Positions 44,501 through 53,850 of a DNA stretch of 64,000 bases are shown piece after piece (position 1 is the first letter of the stretch; each line of letters starts with the position of its first letter). Source of the stretch: Eubacterium coprostanoligenes (lineage in GTDB: Bacteria; Bacillota; Clostridia; Oscillospirales; Acutalibacteraceae); contig NZ_FUWW01000003.1 of assembly GCF_900167205.1 (NCBI RefSeq), forward strand, positions 1-64,000, in the 5' to 3' direction. The translations under genes were made by a program, and so were the position numbers. The notes under the pieces were generated by a model. It made no database searches, was not told where the DNA came from, and saw only the letters and a program-made list of their open reading frames with translations.

Positions 44501-44565
44501 TCATTCCTCGGTAGGCGACAAAGCTTATGTCACAGGGACACCTACTGTCTTTGGTTGAACAGCTT
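44501..44565 (-). promoter_or_regulatory. Ribosomal L10 leader
   Basis: On the minus strand CCAAAGACAGTAGGTG and, after a loop with TAAGC, GTCGCCTACCGAGGA give the kink-turn-bearing stem that L10 binds in Firmicutes. It sits between rplA and rplJ, the usual place for L10-L12 feedback control. Confidence 0.88.
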
Positions 44566-44606
44566 GTATATTGTATCACAAGAGCTTGCTCTTGTCAACA
44601 ACTTTT

Positions 44607-45314
44607 TTATTCTGCAGATGCTACAGAGCCAACCTTTGAAGGGTTGATTCTTACGCCGGGACCCATTGTTGAAGCTACTGCGCATGACTTAATGTATTGA
44701 CCCTTTGCTGCTTCAGGCTTTGCCTTGATAATTGCGTCAAGGAGAGCATTGAAGTTTTCGAGGAGCTTGTCTGTACCGAATGATACCTTACCGATTGGGC
44801 AGTGAATGATGTTTGACTTGTCAAGACGGTATTCAATCTTACCTGCCTTTGCTTCCTGTACAGCCTTTGCTACATCCATAGTAACTGTACCTGCTTTTGG
44901 TGAAGGCATCAAGCCACGAGGGCCGAGAACCTTACCCAAACGACCAACAACGCCCATCATATCAGGAGAAGCGATACATACATCGAACTCCATCCATCCG
45001 CCTTGAATCTTCTGCATCAAGTCCATATCGCCAACGAAATCTGCACCTGCATCTTGAGCAGCCTTTGCAAGATCGCCTTTAGCGAATACTGCAACCTTAA
45101 CATCCTTACCTGTACCGTTTGGCAAAACAACTGCGCCACGAACCTGCTGGTCAGCATGACGAGAGTCAACACCCAAACGAACATGTACTTCTACTGTTTC
45201 ATCAAACTTAGCCTTAGCTGTTTTTTCAACGAGGTCCAAAGCTTCTTTTGATGTGTATAAATTAGCGCGGTCAATCAATTTTGCGCCGTCTGTATATTTC
45301 TTTCCGTGTTTCAT
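44607..45314 (-). CDS. rplA: 50S ribosomal protein L1
   Basis: A 235-residue L1-stalk protein. Family features are [20 protein letters not shown], the hinge [28 protein letters not shown] and [14 protein letters not shown]. Follows rplK by 49 bases in the classic order. GGAGG-type site ahead of ATG 45314. Confidence 0.98.
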   Translation of the reverse strand: MKHGKKYTDGAKLIDRANLYTSKEALDLVEKTAKAKFDETVEVHVRLGVDSRHADQQVRGAVVLPNGTGKDVKVAVFAKGDLAKAAQDAGADFVGDMDLMQKIQGGWMEFDVCIASPDMMGVVGRLGKVLGPRGLMPSPKAGTVTMDVAKAVQEAKAGKIEYRLDKSNIIHCPIGKVSFGTDKLLENFNALLDAIIKAKPEAAKGQYIKSCAVASTMGPGVRINPSKVGSVASAE

Positions 45315-45363
45315 TAAAAATTACCTCCAGTGGTTAATCGGATTTTTCCTCCCACATTGGGAA

Positions 45364-45789
45364 TCAGTCTTCTACTACAATACCCATGCTGCGAGCTGTA
45401 CCTGCGATCATTGACATGGCAGCTTCAAGTGATGCTGCGTTAAGGTCAGGCATCTTCTGTTCTGCAATCTTTTGAACATCAGCCTTAGAGATTGTTGCAA
45501 CCTTTGTCTTGTTAGGTACGCCTGATGCCTTGTCAATACCGCATGCCTTCTTAATAAGAACTGCTGCAGGCGGAGTCTTTGTGATAAATGTGAATGTACG
45601 GTCTTCATATACAGTAATTACTACAGGAATGATAAGACCTGCGTCATTCTTTGTTCTTTCGTTAAAGTCTTTTGTAAAAGCAACAATGTTTACACCGTGC
45701 TGACCAAGAGCCGGTCCTACAGGTGGTGCCGGAGTTGCTTTACCGGCAGGAATTTGAAGTTTAATTAAACCTACTACCTTTTGAGCCAT
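45364..45789 (-). CDS. rplK: 50S ribosomal protein L11
   Basis: A 141-residue protein of the GTPase-associated centre. The N-terminal [20 protein letters not shown] and C-terminal [20 protein letters not shown] are diagnostic. The start at 45789 is fixed by TAGGAGG just upstream and by family length; an in-frame ATG at 45849 would add 20 unrelated residues. Confidence 0.98.
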   Translation of the reverse strand: MAQKVVGLIKLQIPAGKATPAPPVGPALGQHGVNIVAFTKDFNERTKNDAGLIIPVVITVYEDRTFTFITKTPPAAVLIKKACGIDKASGVPNKTKVATISKADVQKIAEQKMPDLNAASLEAAMSMIAGTARSMGIVVED

Positions 45790-45905
45790 AATTATTTTCC
45801 TCCTAAAAAATGTGGTTATTGGCGGAGAAGCATATCTCCTCCCACTCATAAGATGCTATAAATAACACCCTACGGTAAATGCAGCAAAGCTGCTGATTAC
45901 TAAAA

Positions 45906-46430
45906 TCAATCTTTGACCTTTTCCAATTGGTCAAGTTCAAAATCAACTGAAGTTTCACGACCGAACATAGATACAATTGCTTGTACGCTGTTGTTGGCAG
46001 TGTCTATTGATTCAACAGTACCGGTGAAGCCCTCAAGAGGACCGTCAATAACGGTTACCATATCGCCCACTTCGTACTGAACCTCTACGCTTACCTTTTC
46101 TACGCCAAGGTTTCTAACCTCTTCTTCGGTAAGGGCAACAGGCTTGCCTTCAGGTCCTACAAAACCTGCACAACCTCTTGTGTTGCGAACAATGTACCAA
46201 GTGTCGTCTGTCATTATCATCTTTACCATAATGTATGAGGGAAAAATCTTTCTTTCGATTTCCTTCTTTGTGCCGTCGTCCTTAACTTCAACAACGGTTT
46301 CGGTAGGAATGACAATATCCTGAATCATATCAGTAAGATTAAGGTTTTCGACCTTATTCTTAAGGTCGGTTGCCACCTTGTTTTCATAACCTGAAAATGT
46401 ATGAGCAACATACCATTTTGCTTCTTCCAT
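45906..46430 (-). CDS. nusG: Transcription termination/antitermination factor NusG
   Basis: A 174-residue RNA polymerase-associated factor. The NGN domain is seen from KWYVAHTFSGYENKVATDL to VRNTRGCAGFVG. A KOW motif follows in VGDMVTVIDGPLEGFTGTVE near residues 121-140. Located between secE and rplK in the standard order. Confidence 0.97.
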   Translation of the reverse strand: MEEAKWYVAHTFSGYENKVATDLKNKVENLNLTDMIQDIVIPTETVVEVKDDGTKKEIERKIFPSYIMVKMIMTDDTWYIVRNTRGCAGFVGPEGKPVALTEEEVRNLGVEKVSVEVQYEVGDMVTVIDGPLEGFTGTVESIDTANNSVQAIVSMFGRETSVDFELDQLEKVKD

Positions 46431-46445
46431 CGTGTGCCTCCTTGA

Positions 46446-46802
46446 TTATTCGGCAGTGGTGGCTTCTGTTGTAGCTTCGGTAAGAGCCTCGGCTGTTGTT
46501 TCGGCTGTTGTTTCCTCTGATTGGCTTGTAGTTGTCTGTGCCAACTGCTTAATGCCCTTCATACCGCTTGTAAGACCAAGGTCGATAACATAAATTACCG
46601 CACTTACAATAGCGATTACTACGATAACAACGAGGGTGTTCTTTAACACTTCCTGTGCCTTAGGCCATGAAACCTTTTTACCTTCACTGTTTACACTCTT
46701 AAAGAAACCTGCAATTGACTTGAACGGATTTTTCTTAGACTTCTGCTTATCGTTCTTTGACTTTTTAGCGTCTGTCTTCTTAGCCTTTTTATCTTCAGCC
46801 AT
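46446..46802 (-). CDS. secE: Preprotein translocase subunit SecE, with long tails
   Basis: A 118-residue subunit of the SecYEG channel. The conserved core FKSVNSEGKKVSWPKAQEVL, plus one membrane helix (about 53-75), identifies it. The N-terminus is strongly Lys-rich (about 1-25), and the C-terminus carries an unusual Thr/Glu/Ala-rich tail of about 28 residues (ETTAE, TEATTEA repeats) that would be extracytoplasmic. Many Firmicutes SecE proteins are 60-80 residues. Confidence 0.94.
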   Translation of the reverse strand: MAEDKKAKKTDAKKSKNDKQKSKKNPFKSIAGFFKSVNSEGKKVSWPKAQEVLKNTLVVIVVIAIVSAVIYVIDLGLTSGMKGIKQLAQTTTSQSEETTAETTAEALTEATTEATTAE

Positions 46803-46815
46803 CGTTATTCCTCCG

Positions 46816-46965
46816 TTACTTTGTTTCTCTGTGAAGTGTGTGCTTCTTACAGAAACGACAATACTTGTTCATCTCAAGTCTGTCAGGTGTGTTTTTCTTG
46901 TTTTTCATTGTGTTGTAATTGCGTTGTTTGCATTCAGTGCAAGCTAATGTAATCTTAACTCTCAT
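46816..46965 (-). CDS. rpmG: 50S ribosomal protein L33
   Basis: A 49-residue ribosomal protein. It begins [17 protein letters not shown] and keeps both zinc-ribbon pairs, CTEC and CRFC, so it is the zinc-binding (C+) form. GGAGG lies ahead of ATG 46965. First gene of the rpmG-secE-nusG-rplK-rplA run, 13 bases before secE. Confidence 0.96.
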   Translation of the reverse strand: MRVKITLACTECKQRNYNTMKNKKNTPDRLEMNKYCRFCKKHTLHRETK

Positions 46966-47083
46966 TTTGGCACCTCCTAATTAATTTCGATAACAATCTC
47001 CCTCGTGCTGTCTGGGTTCGCAACGCTTACGAACCTGTCGAAAACAGGGCACAAAAATAAAACCCTTTTTACGAGGTACAAAG

Positions 47084-47112
47084 ACTATACCACAAATGTC
47101 AATCAATGTCAA
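47084..47112 (-). promoter_or_regulatory. Sigma-A promoter of the rpmG-nusG-ribosomal operon
   Basis: On the minus strand TTGACA (47112-47107) and TATAGT (47089-47084) are 17 bases apart, about 120 bases upstream of rpmG. Confidence 0.75.
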
Positions 47113-47261
47113 GGTTTTTTTGATGTGAAAGCCCCGCAAAAAACATATTTGGAACATTGTATATATAAGTGATAAAAATTTATGTTGAAATTTATTTATA
47201 ATGTATTATAATATATATACAATTTTATTACAACAATTTATTCGCATACAGGGAGAATAAT

Positions 47262-48395
47262 ATGAAGGCGGTAATAATCGGTGGCGGTGCTTCGGGCATT
47301 GCGACCGCTGTCAGAATAAAACAGAATAATCCTAACCTTGATGTGACAGTGCTGGAACATCTTGATGATATATTGAAGAAAATTCACGCAACAGGCAACG
47401 GCAGATGCAACATTGCAAACAAAAACGCCGAGCACTACAACGAGGTGCTTGAATTCTTGAATTCCCTGGGTATTGTTTTGCGTGAGGACGAATGTGGCAG
47501 AATGTATCCGTATTCTCTTCAAGCCTCAACTGTTGTTGAAGTGCTCAAGAACCAATGCGACGAACTCGGCATAAATATCGTGACCGAATGTGAAATAAAC
47601 AGAGTTGAGCATTTTGGTGACGGATTTTATGTTTACACAAACAAGGGTGTGTTCGACTGTGTTACCCTTGTGCTCGCTACGGGTGGCAAGGCGCAGAAAA
47701 CACTCGGCTCGGACGGCAGCGGATACGATTACGCAAAGGCTCTCGGTCATTCAATCACCGAGCTTTCCCCTGCTCTTGTTCAGCTCAAATCATCAAACAA
47801 GAATTGCCGTTCGCTCAAAGGCACAAGAACAAAATGTCTTGTTAAAATCGAAACCGACGGTGAGATTTTGGGTGAAGAATACGGCGAATTATTGTTTACG
47901 GACTACGGTCTTTCGGGAATCGTTGTGATGAACCTTTCAACCCTCATCAACGACAAAAGGCTTCAATCCGGACAGGACAAAGCTGTTGCAATCATCGACT
48001 TTGTTCCCGAAATGAGCGAAGAACAGCTTGTGGCTCACTGCGAAAAATTCCATTCCTTTGACGGAATACTACCGTTGAAACTTGCAACAATAATTGAAAA
48101 GCAATCAGGCGGTGACATCCAAAGAGCCGCAAGGTGCATCAAAAATCAGCGAATAATCATCACAGGCACAAAGGGATACGAATTTGCCCAAATCACGAAG
48201 GGCGGAGTTCCAAACAGCGAGTTGACAGACGAAAACGAATCAACGCTTGTGCCTTTCCTTTACATAGTAGGTGAACTGACCGACAATCAATTTGAATGTG
48301 GCGGTTTCAACCTTACATACGCATTATACAGCGGACTGAACGCTGCAAACAGTATTACAAAAAGATTGACATTGAATAACTATGATAAGAATTAA
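47262..48395 (+). CDS. NAD(P)/FAD-dependent oxidoreductase (HI0933/BaiN-like)
   Basis: A 377-residue flavoprotein. The FAD-binding AVIIGGGASGIATAV opens the protein. HATGNGRCNIANK at about residues 43-55 and VLATGGKAQKTLGSDGSGYDYA are hallmarks of the HI0933/BaiN family. The C-terminal GELTDNQFECGGFNLTYAL binds FAD. The physiological substrate is generally unknown. It overlaps the following FAD protein gene by 14 bases, so the pair is translationally coupled. Confidence 0.9.
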   Translation: MKAVIIGGGASGIATAVRIKQNNPNLDVTVLEHLDDILKKIHATGNGRCNIANKNAEHYNEVLEFLNSLGIVLREDECGRMYPYSLQASTVVEVLKNQCDELGINIVTECEINRVEHFGDGFYVYTNKGVFDCVTLVLATGGKAQKTLGSDGSGYDYAKALGHSITELSPALVQLKSSNKNCRSLKGTRTKCLVKIETDGEILGEEYGELLFTDYGLSGIVVMNLSTLINDKRLQSGQDKAVAIIDFVPEMSEEQLVAHCEKFHSFDGILPLKLATIIEKQSGGDIQRAARCIKNQRIIITGTKGYEFAQITKGGVPNSELTDENESTLVPFLYIVGELTDNQFECGGFNLTYALYSGLNAANSITKRLTLNNYDKN

Positions 48396-49989
48396 CGAAA
48401 TAAAATTGTCGCTTGACGATGACGAGGCTCTCCTCAAATCAAAAGCGGCAAAGACCTTAAAAATAAATGAAAAATACATCACAAATCTGACGATATTCAA
48501 AAAGAGCGTTGACGCTCGACGCAAGGATGATGTTCATTTCACATACAGCGTTGATGTGACAATATCGCTTGACGAAGAGCAGATTGTTGCAAAGTGCAAA
48601 TCGAACAAGGCTATGATAGTTAAGCCTTACAAATACGAATTGCCTGCAAACAACAGAGGCTCACAATTCCGTCCGATTGTTGTCGGCTTCGGTCCGGCAG
48701 GAATGTTGGCAGGGCTTATACTTGCACAGGCAGGAGCACAGCCGATTATCCTCGAAAGAGGCAAGGACATTGACGCAAGACAGCGTGATGTAAACGAATT
48801 TTGGACAAAGCGCAAGCTCGATGAAGAAAGCAATGTTCAGTTCGGTGAGGGCGGAGCAGGCACTTTTTCTGACGGCAAGCTCACAACGGGAATCAAAAGC
48901 CCGTTCATCCGCAAGGTACTTGACGAACTTTATGAAGCAGGTGCTCCCGAGGAAATTCTATATTCCTCAAAGCCACACATCGGCACTGACAGGCTTGCAA
49001 TAGTTGTAAAAAACATCCGCAAGAAGATTGAACAACTCGGCGGAGAGGTTAAACTCGAATGCAGACTTGACAAACTCCACACAGCAAACGGAGCGGTTCA
49101 GGGTGTGTCATATATCTGCCACGGAGAACGCTTTGACATTGAAACCGACAGCGTAATTATGGCAATCGGTCACAGCGCAAGAGATACCGTTGAAATGCTG
49201 TACAACCTCGGAGTTGAGATTATCCAAAAGCCGTTTTCGGTCGGTGCAAGAATCGAGCATCCGCAAAGCCTCATCAACAAGGCTCAATACGGCAAATTCG
49301 CAGGACATCCGAAATTGGGTGCAGCCGACTACAAACTTGCCTGCCACGGACTTCACGAGCGTGGCGCATACACATTTTGTATGTGTCCGGGCGGTACTGT
49401 TGTTGCAGCCGCAAGCGAAAAAGAGGGCGTTATCGTGAACGGTATGAGTTCGCTTGCCCGTGACGGAGAAAACGCAAACTCCGCACTTTTGGTTGGAATC
49501 GAGCCAAAAGACTTTCCGTCTGACCATCCGCTTGCAGGAATATATTATCAAAGAGAAATTGAGCACAAAGCATTTGAACTTGCGGGCGGAGATTACAGAG
49601 CACCGGCACAGCTTCTCGGCGACTTCCTTGCAGGCAAAGAAAGCAAACAGCTTGGTGATGTTCAGCCTACTTGCCCTACGGGAGTTACGCTCACAAACAT
49701 TGAAGAATGTTTGCCACAGAAAGTTTCGGCAACAATGAAAGACGCAATAGTGCAAATGGACAACAAGCTCCACGGCTTCAACCTTTATGATGCAGTGCTC
49801 ACAGCACCCGAAACAAGAAGTTCAAGCAGTGTCCGTATTTTGCGTGACGAATTTTTGGAATGCAACATTCAGGGCGTTTATCCGTGCGGAGAGGGTGCTG
49901 GATACGCAGGAGGCATTGTTTCTGCCGCTGTTGACGGAATCAAATGTGCCGAGGCGGTGCTCAAAGACGAGCATTACAAAATAAGTTGA
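48382..49989 (+). CDS. FAD-dependent dehydrogenase, COG2509-like
   Basis: A 535-residue flavoprotein of the uncharacterised COG2509 group. An N-terminal domain of about 90 residues (KKSVDARRKDDVHFTYSVDV) precedes PIVVGFGPAGMLAGLILAQ, the FAD-binding motif. NVQFGEGGAGTFSDGKLTT and YPCGEGAGYAGGIVSAAVDG are strongly conserved family blocks. The reaction is unknown. Coupled to the preceding FAD gene and followed 55 bases later by glyS. Confidence 0.92.
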   Translation: MIRINEIKLSLDDDEALLKSKAAKTLKINEKYITNLTIFKKSVDARRKDDVHFTYSVDVTISLDEEQIVAKCKSNKAMIVKPYKYELPANNRGSQFRPIVVGFGPAGMLAGLILAQAGAQPIILERGKDIDARQRDVNEFWTKRKLDEESNVQFGEGGAGTFSDGKLTTGIKSPFIRKVLDELYEAGAPEEILYSSKPHIGTDRLAIVVKNIRKKIEQLGGEVKLECRLDKLHTANGAVQGVSYICHGERFDIETDSVIMAIGHSARDTVEMLYNLGVEIIQKPFSVGARIEHPQSLINKAQYGKFAGHPKLGAADYKLACHGLHERGAYTFCMCPGGTVVAAASEKEGVIVNGMSSLARDGENANSALLVGIEPKDFPSDHPLAGIYYQREIEHKAFELAGGDYRAPAQLLGDFLAGKESKQLGDVQPTCPTGVTLTNIEECLPQKVSATMKDAIVQMDNKLHGFNLYDAVLTAPETRSSSSVRILRDEFLECNIQGVYPCGEGAGYAGGIVSAAVDGIKCAEAVLKDEHYKIS

Positions 49990-50044
49990 CTAAAAACAAT
50001 ATAAATAGTATAATATAAGACATCAAAAATTGGAGGACATTTCA

Positions 50045-51427
50045 ATGTTAAATTCTGAAAAAACACTTGACCAAATCGTTGCTCTTTGCAAAGGCAGAGG
50101 CTTTGTATATCCGGGCAGTGAAATCTACGGCGGACTTGCAAACACTTGGGACTACGGTCCGTTGGGTGTTGAACTCAAAACAAACATCAAGGACGCTTGG
50201 AGGAAGAAGTTTATCCAAGAGAACAAATACAATGTAGGTCTTGATTCCGCAATTTTGATGAACCCACAGACATGGGTTGCTTCAGGACACTTGGGCGGTT
50301 TCTCTGACCCGCTTATGGACTGCTGTGAATGTAAAACCCGTCACAGAGCAGACCAAATCATTGAGGACTTTGACGGCACAAATGTTGCAGGCTGGTCAAA
50401 CGAAGAACTCAGCAACTACATCAAGGAAAAGAACATTCCTTGTCCAAACTGCGGTGCTCACAACTTCACCGACATTCGTCAGTTCAACCTTATGTTCAAG
50501 ACTTTCCAGGGTGTAACAGAGGACAGCAAGGACGAAATCTATCTCCGTCCCGAAACCGCACAGGGTATCTTTGTTAACTTTGCAAACATCCAAAGAACAA
50601 CAAGAAGAAAAGTTCCTTTCGGTGTTGCTCAAATCGGTAAGTCATTCAGAAACGAAATTACTCCGGGCAAGTTCATCTTCCGTGTTCGTGAATTTGAGCA
50701 AATGGAACTTGAATTCTTCTGCAAGCCGGGTACAGACCTTGAGTGGTTTGAATACTGGAGAGGTTTCTGCAGAGATTGGCTCTACTCACTCAACATCAAG
50801 CCTGAAAACCTCAGACTTCGTGACCACGACCCTGAAGAACTTTGCTTCTACTCAAAGGCAACAACCGACTTTGAATACAACTTCCCATTCGGTTGGGGCG
50901 AGCTTTGGGGCGTAGCAGACAGAACAGACTACGACCTCACACAGCACATCAAGACTTCGGGCAAGAATCTTGAATACTTTGACGGCACAACAAACGAGAG
51001 ATACATTCCGTATGTTATCGAGCCGTCACTCGGTGTTGAAAGACTCTTCCTTGCAGTTCTTTGCGAAGCATATGACGAAGAAATGCTTGACGAGGAAAAG
51101 AACGACAAGAGAATCGTTATGCACTTCCATCCGGCTCTTGCACCGTACAAGTGCGCAGTTCTTCCTCTTTCAAAGAAGCTCAACGAGCAGGCTGAAGAAG
51201 TGTTCCAAAACCTTTCAAAGAAGTTTATGGTTGACTATGATGACGCAGGCTCAATCGGCAAGAGATACCGCAGACAGGACGAAATCGGTACTCCGTTCTG
51301 CATCACATACGACTTTGACTCTGTTGAGGACGGTTGCGTAACAGTTCGTGACAGAGATACAATGGAGCAGGTTAGACTTCCTATTTCAGAACTCGAAGCA
51401 TTCATTGAAGAAAAAATCGCATTCTGA
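50045..51427 (+). CDS. glyS: Glycine--tRNA ligase, alpha2 type
   Basis: A 460-residue class II synthetase of the single-chain (eukaryote-like) glycyl type. Motifs: [43 protein letters not shown] (motif 2) and [12 protein letters not shown] (motif 3), with an insertion containing the [12 protein letters not shown] zinc-like cysteines. The C-terminal anticodon domain starts near [14 protein letters not shown]. The start at 50045 is set by TTGGAGGA upstream; TTG 50030 overlaps that site. No T-box leader is visible, as only 55 bases separate it from the previous gene. Confidence 0.97.
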   Translation: MLNSEKTLDQIVALCKGRGFVYPGSEIYGGLANTWDYGPLGVELKTNIKDAWRKKFIQENKYNVGLDSAILMNPQTWVASGHLGGFSDPLMDCCECKTRHRADQIIEDFDGTNVAGWSNEELSNYIKEKNIPCPNCGAHNFTDIRQFNLMFKTFQGVTEDSKDEIYLRPETAQGIFVNFANIQRTTRRKVPFGVAQIGKSFRNEITPGKFIFRVREFEQMELEFFCKPGTDLEWFEYWRGFCRDWLYSLNIKPENLRLRDHDPEELCFYSKATTDFEYNFPFGWGELWGVADRTDYDLTQHIKTSGKNLEYFDGTTNERYIPYVIEPSLGVERLFLAVLCEAYDEEMLDEEKNDKRIVMHFHPALAPYKCAVLPLSKKLNEQAEEVFQNLSKKFMVDYDDAGSIGKRYRRQDEIGTPFCITYDFDSVEDGCVTVRDRDTMEQVRLPISELEAFIEEKIAF

Positions 51428-51437
51428 CAAACATAAC

Positions 51438-51480
51438 AAAAAGGCTACTTTGGTATTCACACCAAAATAGCCTTTTTTAT
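51438..51480 (+). terminator. Intrinsic terminator of glyS
   Basis: AAAGGCTACTTTGG and CCAAAATAGCCTTT arms, followed by T bases. Confidence 0.88.
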
Positions 51481-51486
51481 TTTCGA

Positions 51487-51693
51487 TTAGCTTGTCAACT
51501 TTGTTCCGAGCAGTTCATCCATACTGACATCAAAAAGGCTTGCCAAATCAGTCAACTTTTTCAAATCGGGCATAGCCGTGCCGTTCTCCCATTTGGAAAT
51601 ATTCTGACGGGATGCATTCATTTTCTCCGCAAGGTATTCCTGTGAAAACTCCTTTTGTTTTCTAAACGCTCTCAAATTCTCATCAAATTTTAT
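51487..51693 (-). CDS. Short XRE-type HTH protein with ATA at the expected start
   Basis: A helix-turn-helix protein of about 68 residues: KFDENLRAFRKQKEFSQEYL, then SRQNISKWENG and FDVSMDELLG. AAAGGAGG lies correctly spaced, but the codon where family members have ATG is ATA (51693-51691). An in-frame ATG 54 bases further upstream (51747) would add a hydrophobic, family-unlike extension and lacks a clear ribosome site. It may be poorly expressed, use ATA, or be a young pseudogene. Confidence 0.6.
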   Translation of the reverse strand: MKFDENLRAFRKQKEFSQEYLAEKMNASRQNISKWENGTAMPDLKKLTDLASLFDVSMDELLGTKLTS

Positions 51694-51784
51694 ATAAGCT
51701 ACCTCCTTTGCTAACCTAATGATAGCAAAAATCAACCGTTTTAGCAATCAAAAAACGGTTCCATAATGTAAACTTACGGTTGCG

Positions 51785-51823
51785 AAAAACAAAACGCATT
51801 CAGTTTTATCCGAATGCGTTTCA
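51785..51823 (-). terminator. Intrinsic terminator after the 622-residue membrane protein gene
   Basis: AAACGCATTC and GAATGCGTTT arms with a T-rich minus-strand tail. Confidence 0.8.
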
Positions 51824-51831
51824 ATTTCAAA

Positions 51832-53700
51832 TTATTTTACAACTTCAACATCACTTGCAAGAACAAATTTATCGCTGTCCTTGGTGTAGGTAACTTTAAC
51901 CTTGTCGCCCTTGTTAATGAGAAGAACATCCATACAATCGGTCACGGTGATGTAATAATACTTGCCCTTAACCTGCAAGTAGTAAACCGTGTTGCCGTCA
52001 TTTACAGAAGTTTTGATGTCCTTAACTTCGCCTGTAACAGTGAGTTTTTGTTCTTCCTGCGGTTGTTCGGTTGTTGAATCCGCCGAAGCATTATCACCGT
52101 CAACCACAGTATTTGACGAGGAGTCATCAACCTTGTAATCATCGGCATTTGCGTCTTGGTCAACTTTATTCTTATCTTTAAGAGCCGAAATATAGTTTTC
52201 AACCGCCGCATTAAGTGCGTTTGAATGTGACTTTTCATTATCAAGAAGTCCTGTACCTACGATAGTTTTGTCATCAAGGTTTACAAGCGCATAGCCCTTA
52301 ACCGTGTAGCCGTCACCATAAAGCGACATAAAGTAGGTTGGCTGACCCTCAATATCAAGAAGAATCGGGAATGTAGCCTGATAACGATATTGCTGAACCA
52401 TATCAACAGCAGAAGCCTGTGCCGAACTTTCCTGAGCACCGCCGTTTTTGTAATATCTGAGTTCTTTTGTGCGCTGATTGCAAAGGATGAAGCCGAAGTT
52501 TGATGTGTCTGCCTCAGCAGATGTAACGCCTGTGTAAACCCACACATCATCGTCCATAGCAATAACTCCGCTGCCGTCCGATGTAACATTTACATCATTT
52601 TGGAAAATAATTGAGTTCCAGAAGCCGTGTGAAAGCTTGCCGTGATAGTTATATTGCTGAATAACAAGATTTTCGTTGTAAACAACATCAATCCAGTTGA
52701 GAGAGTCATCCGTGCGGATTTGACCCATACTGTAGTATTCGCTTTCGCCTGTGAGTGCATCGGTTACGATTGCGCCCTTTACATCGGTACCGCCGAAAAG
52801 ACCGATTGTTTTGTCAAGTACCGGAGTAATCCAATAAGGGTGTGCCTCATCGTCAATTTCAAAATTAGGGGTGTCAAGAAGTGCGGTTGGATACTGAAAT
52901 CTCAAATGACGGATAAGTTTTTCATTAAAAAGTTCCGTTGGAGAATACTTGATACCGCTGCCGAATTTTTCAACGCAGTTAACAACAGTTACATTTTGGC
53001 TGACAAGGTCTGTGAGCATATATGCCGGCAAACCGTTCTTTGTGTTGTTGAACCACTTGAAAACATTGGCATATTCAAGATATGCAACTCTGACAGGATG
53101 ATTTTTGTAATTGATTTGAGTCGACACATTGGAAACAACATATTGGCTCTTGTATTCCGAAAGTGAGCCAAGCTGTTGGTCTGCAAGAACCTTTGATGTG
53201 AGAGCATCAAGACGAGGAACATCGGTGTAATTAATATCCTTGAAGTCCTCGGAAAAACTGCTTTCCTTAACATCGACAAGTTCGCTGTAGCTCTTTGCAC
53301 GGAAAAGTGTGCAGCCCACAAGCCAGCCGACCGCCATAACAACAAGCATCATAGCAACCAACACAATCGGAAAAATCGAGCGTTTTTTGCAATATTCACG
53401 GCGTTCTACTTTTTTGTTTGCACCGCAAAGAAGATAAAACGAAGCGCAGAAAATTGCAATGATTATAAACCAAAATGTGTAAAAATCTGTTGATTTGAAA
53501 TTCATTGCAGGAATCATCATATAATAAACGCCTGCACCCGCAACCAAGGTAATAAGAAGTGAAATCAAAAATTTAAGACCTACTTTTGGCGGCTTAACAA
53601 CCACTTCGACCTCGTTGCTTGATGGCCATTTGAATTTTGATTTGAAACTGTCGATTACTTCGTCAGCGTCATAATCCATATTTGGAATTTTATCACTCAT
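51832..53700 (-). CDS. Large uncharacterised membrane protein with C-terminal OB-like domain
   Basis: A 622-residue protein. A basic cytoplasmic N-terminus precedes three hydrophobic helices (about 42-64, 73-92 and 110-130). A large extracytoplasmic region follows, with conserved-looking blocks PTELFNEKLIRHLRFQYPTA and DDEAHPYWITPVLDKTIG. A Ser/Asp-rich linker (about 520-550) leads to a small beta domain (LTVTGEVKDIKTSVNDGN, KGDKVKVTYTKDSDKFV) resembling an OB fold. I do not recognise a named family. Monocistronic, with its own terminator. Confidence 0.8.
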   Translation of the reverse strand: MSDKIPNMDYDADEVIDSFKSKFKWPSSNEVEVVVKPPKVGLKFLISLLITLVAGAGVYYMMIPAMNFKSTDFYTFWFIIIAIFCASFYLLCGANKKVERREYCKKRSIFPIVLVAMMLVVMAVGWLVGCTLFRAKSYSELVDVKESSFSEDFKDINYTDVPRLDALTSKVLADQQLGSLSEYKSQYVVSNVSTQINYKNHPVRVAYLEYANVFKWFNNTKNGLPAYMLTDLVSQNVTVVNCVEKFGSGIKYSPTELFNEKLIRHLRFQYPTALLDTPNFEIDDEAHPYWITPVLDKTIGLFGGTDVKGAIVTDALTGESEYYSMGQIRTDDSLNWIDVVYNENLVIQQYNYHGKLSHGFWNSIIFQNDVNVTSDGSGVIAMDDDVWVYTGVTSAEADTSNFGFILCNQRTKELRYYKNGGAQESSAQASAVDMVQQYRYQATFPILLDIEGQPTYFMSLYGDGYTVKGYALVNLDDKTIVGTGLLDNEKSHSNALNAAVENYISALKDKNKVDQDANADDYKVDDSSSNTVVDGDNASADSTTEQPQEEQKLTVTGEVKDIKTSVNDGNTVYYLQVKGKYYYITVTDCMDVLLINKGDKVKVTYTKDSDKFVLASDVEVVK

Positions 53701-53850
53701 AAAAAATCTCCTTTAAAAATAGTATAAATATTATACTATATACGCACTGCATAATCAAGCAAACAATTTTTGAACAAAGCGAGGGTGTTGCTCAATTCAA
53801 AAACAGCTTCCCCTGCAAGCAAGGAAAGCTGTAATAAACTTGATATTTAA

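Noticed and set aside
44501-44565. Considered a T-box or riboswitch before rplJ
   Set aside because: The sequence fits the L10 leader pattern and its position between rplA and rplJ.
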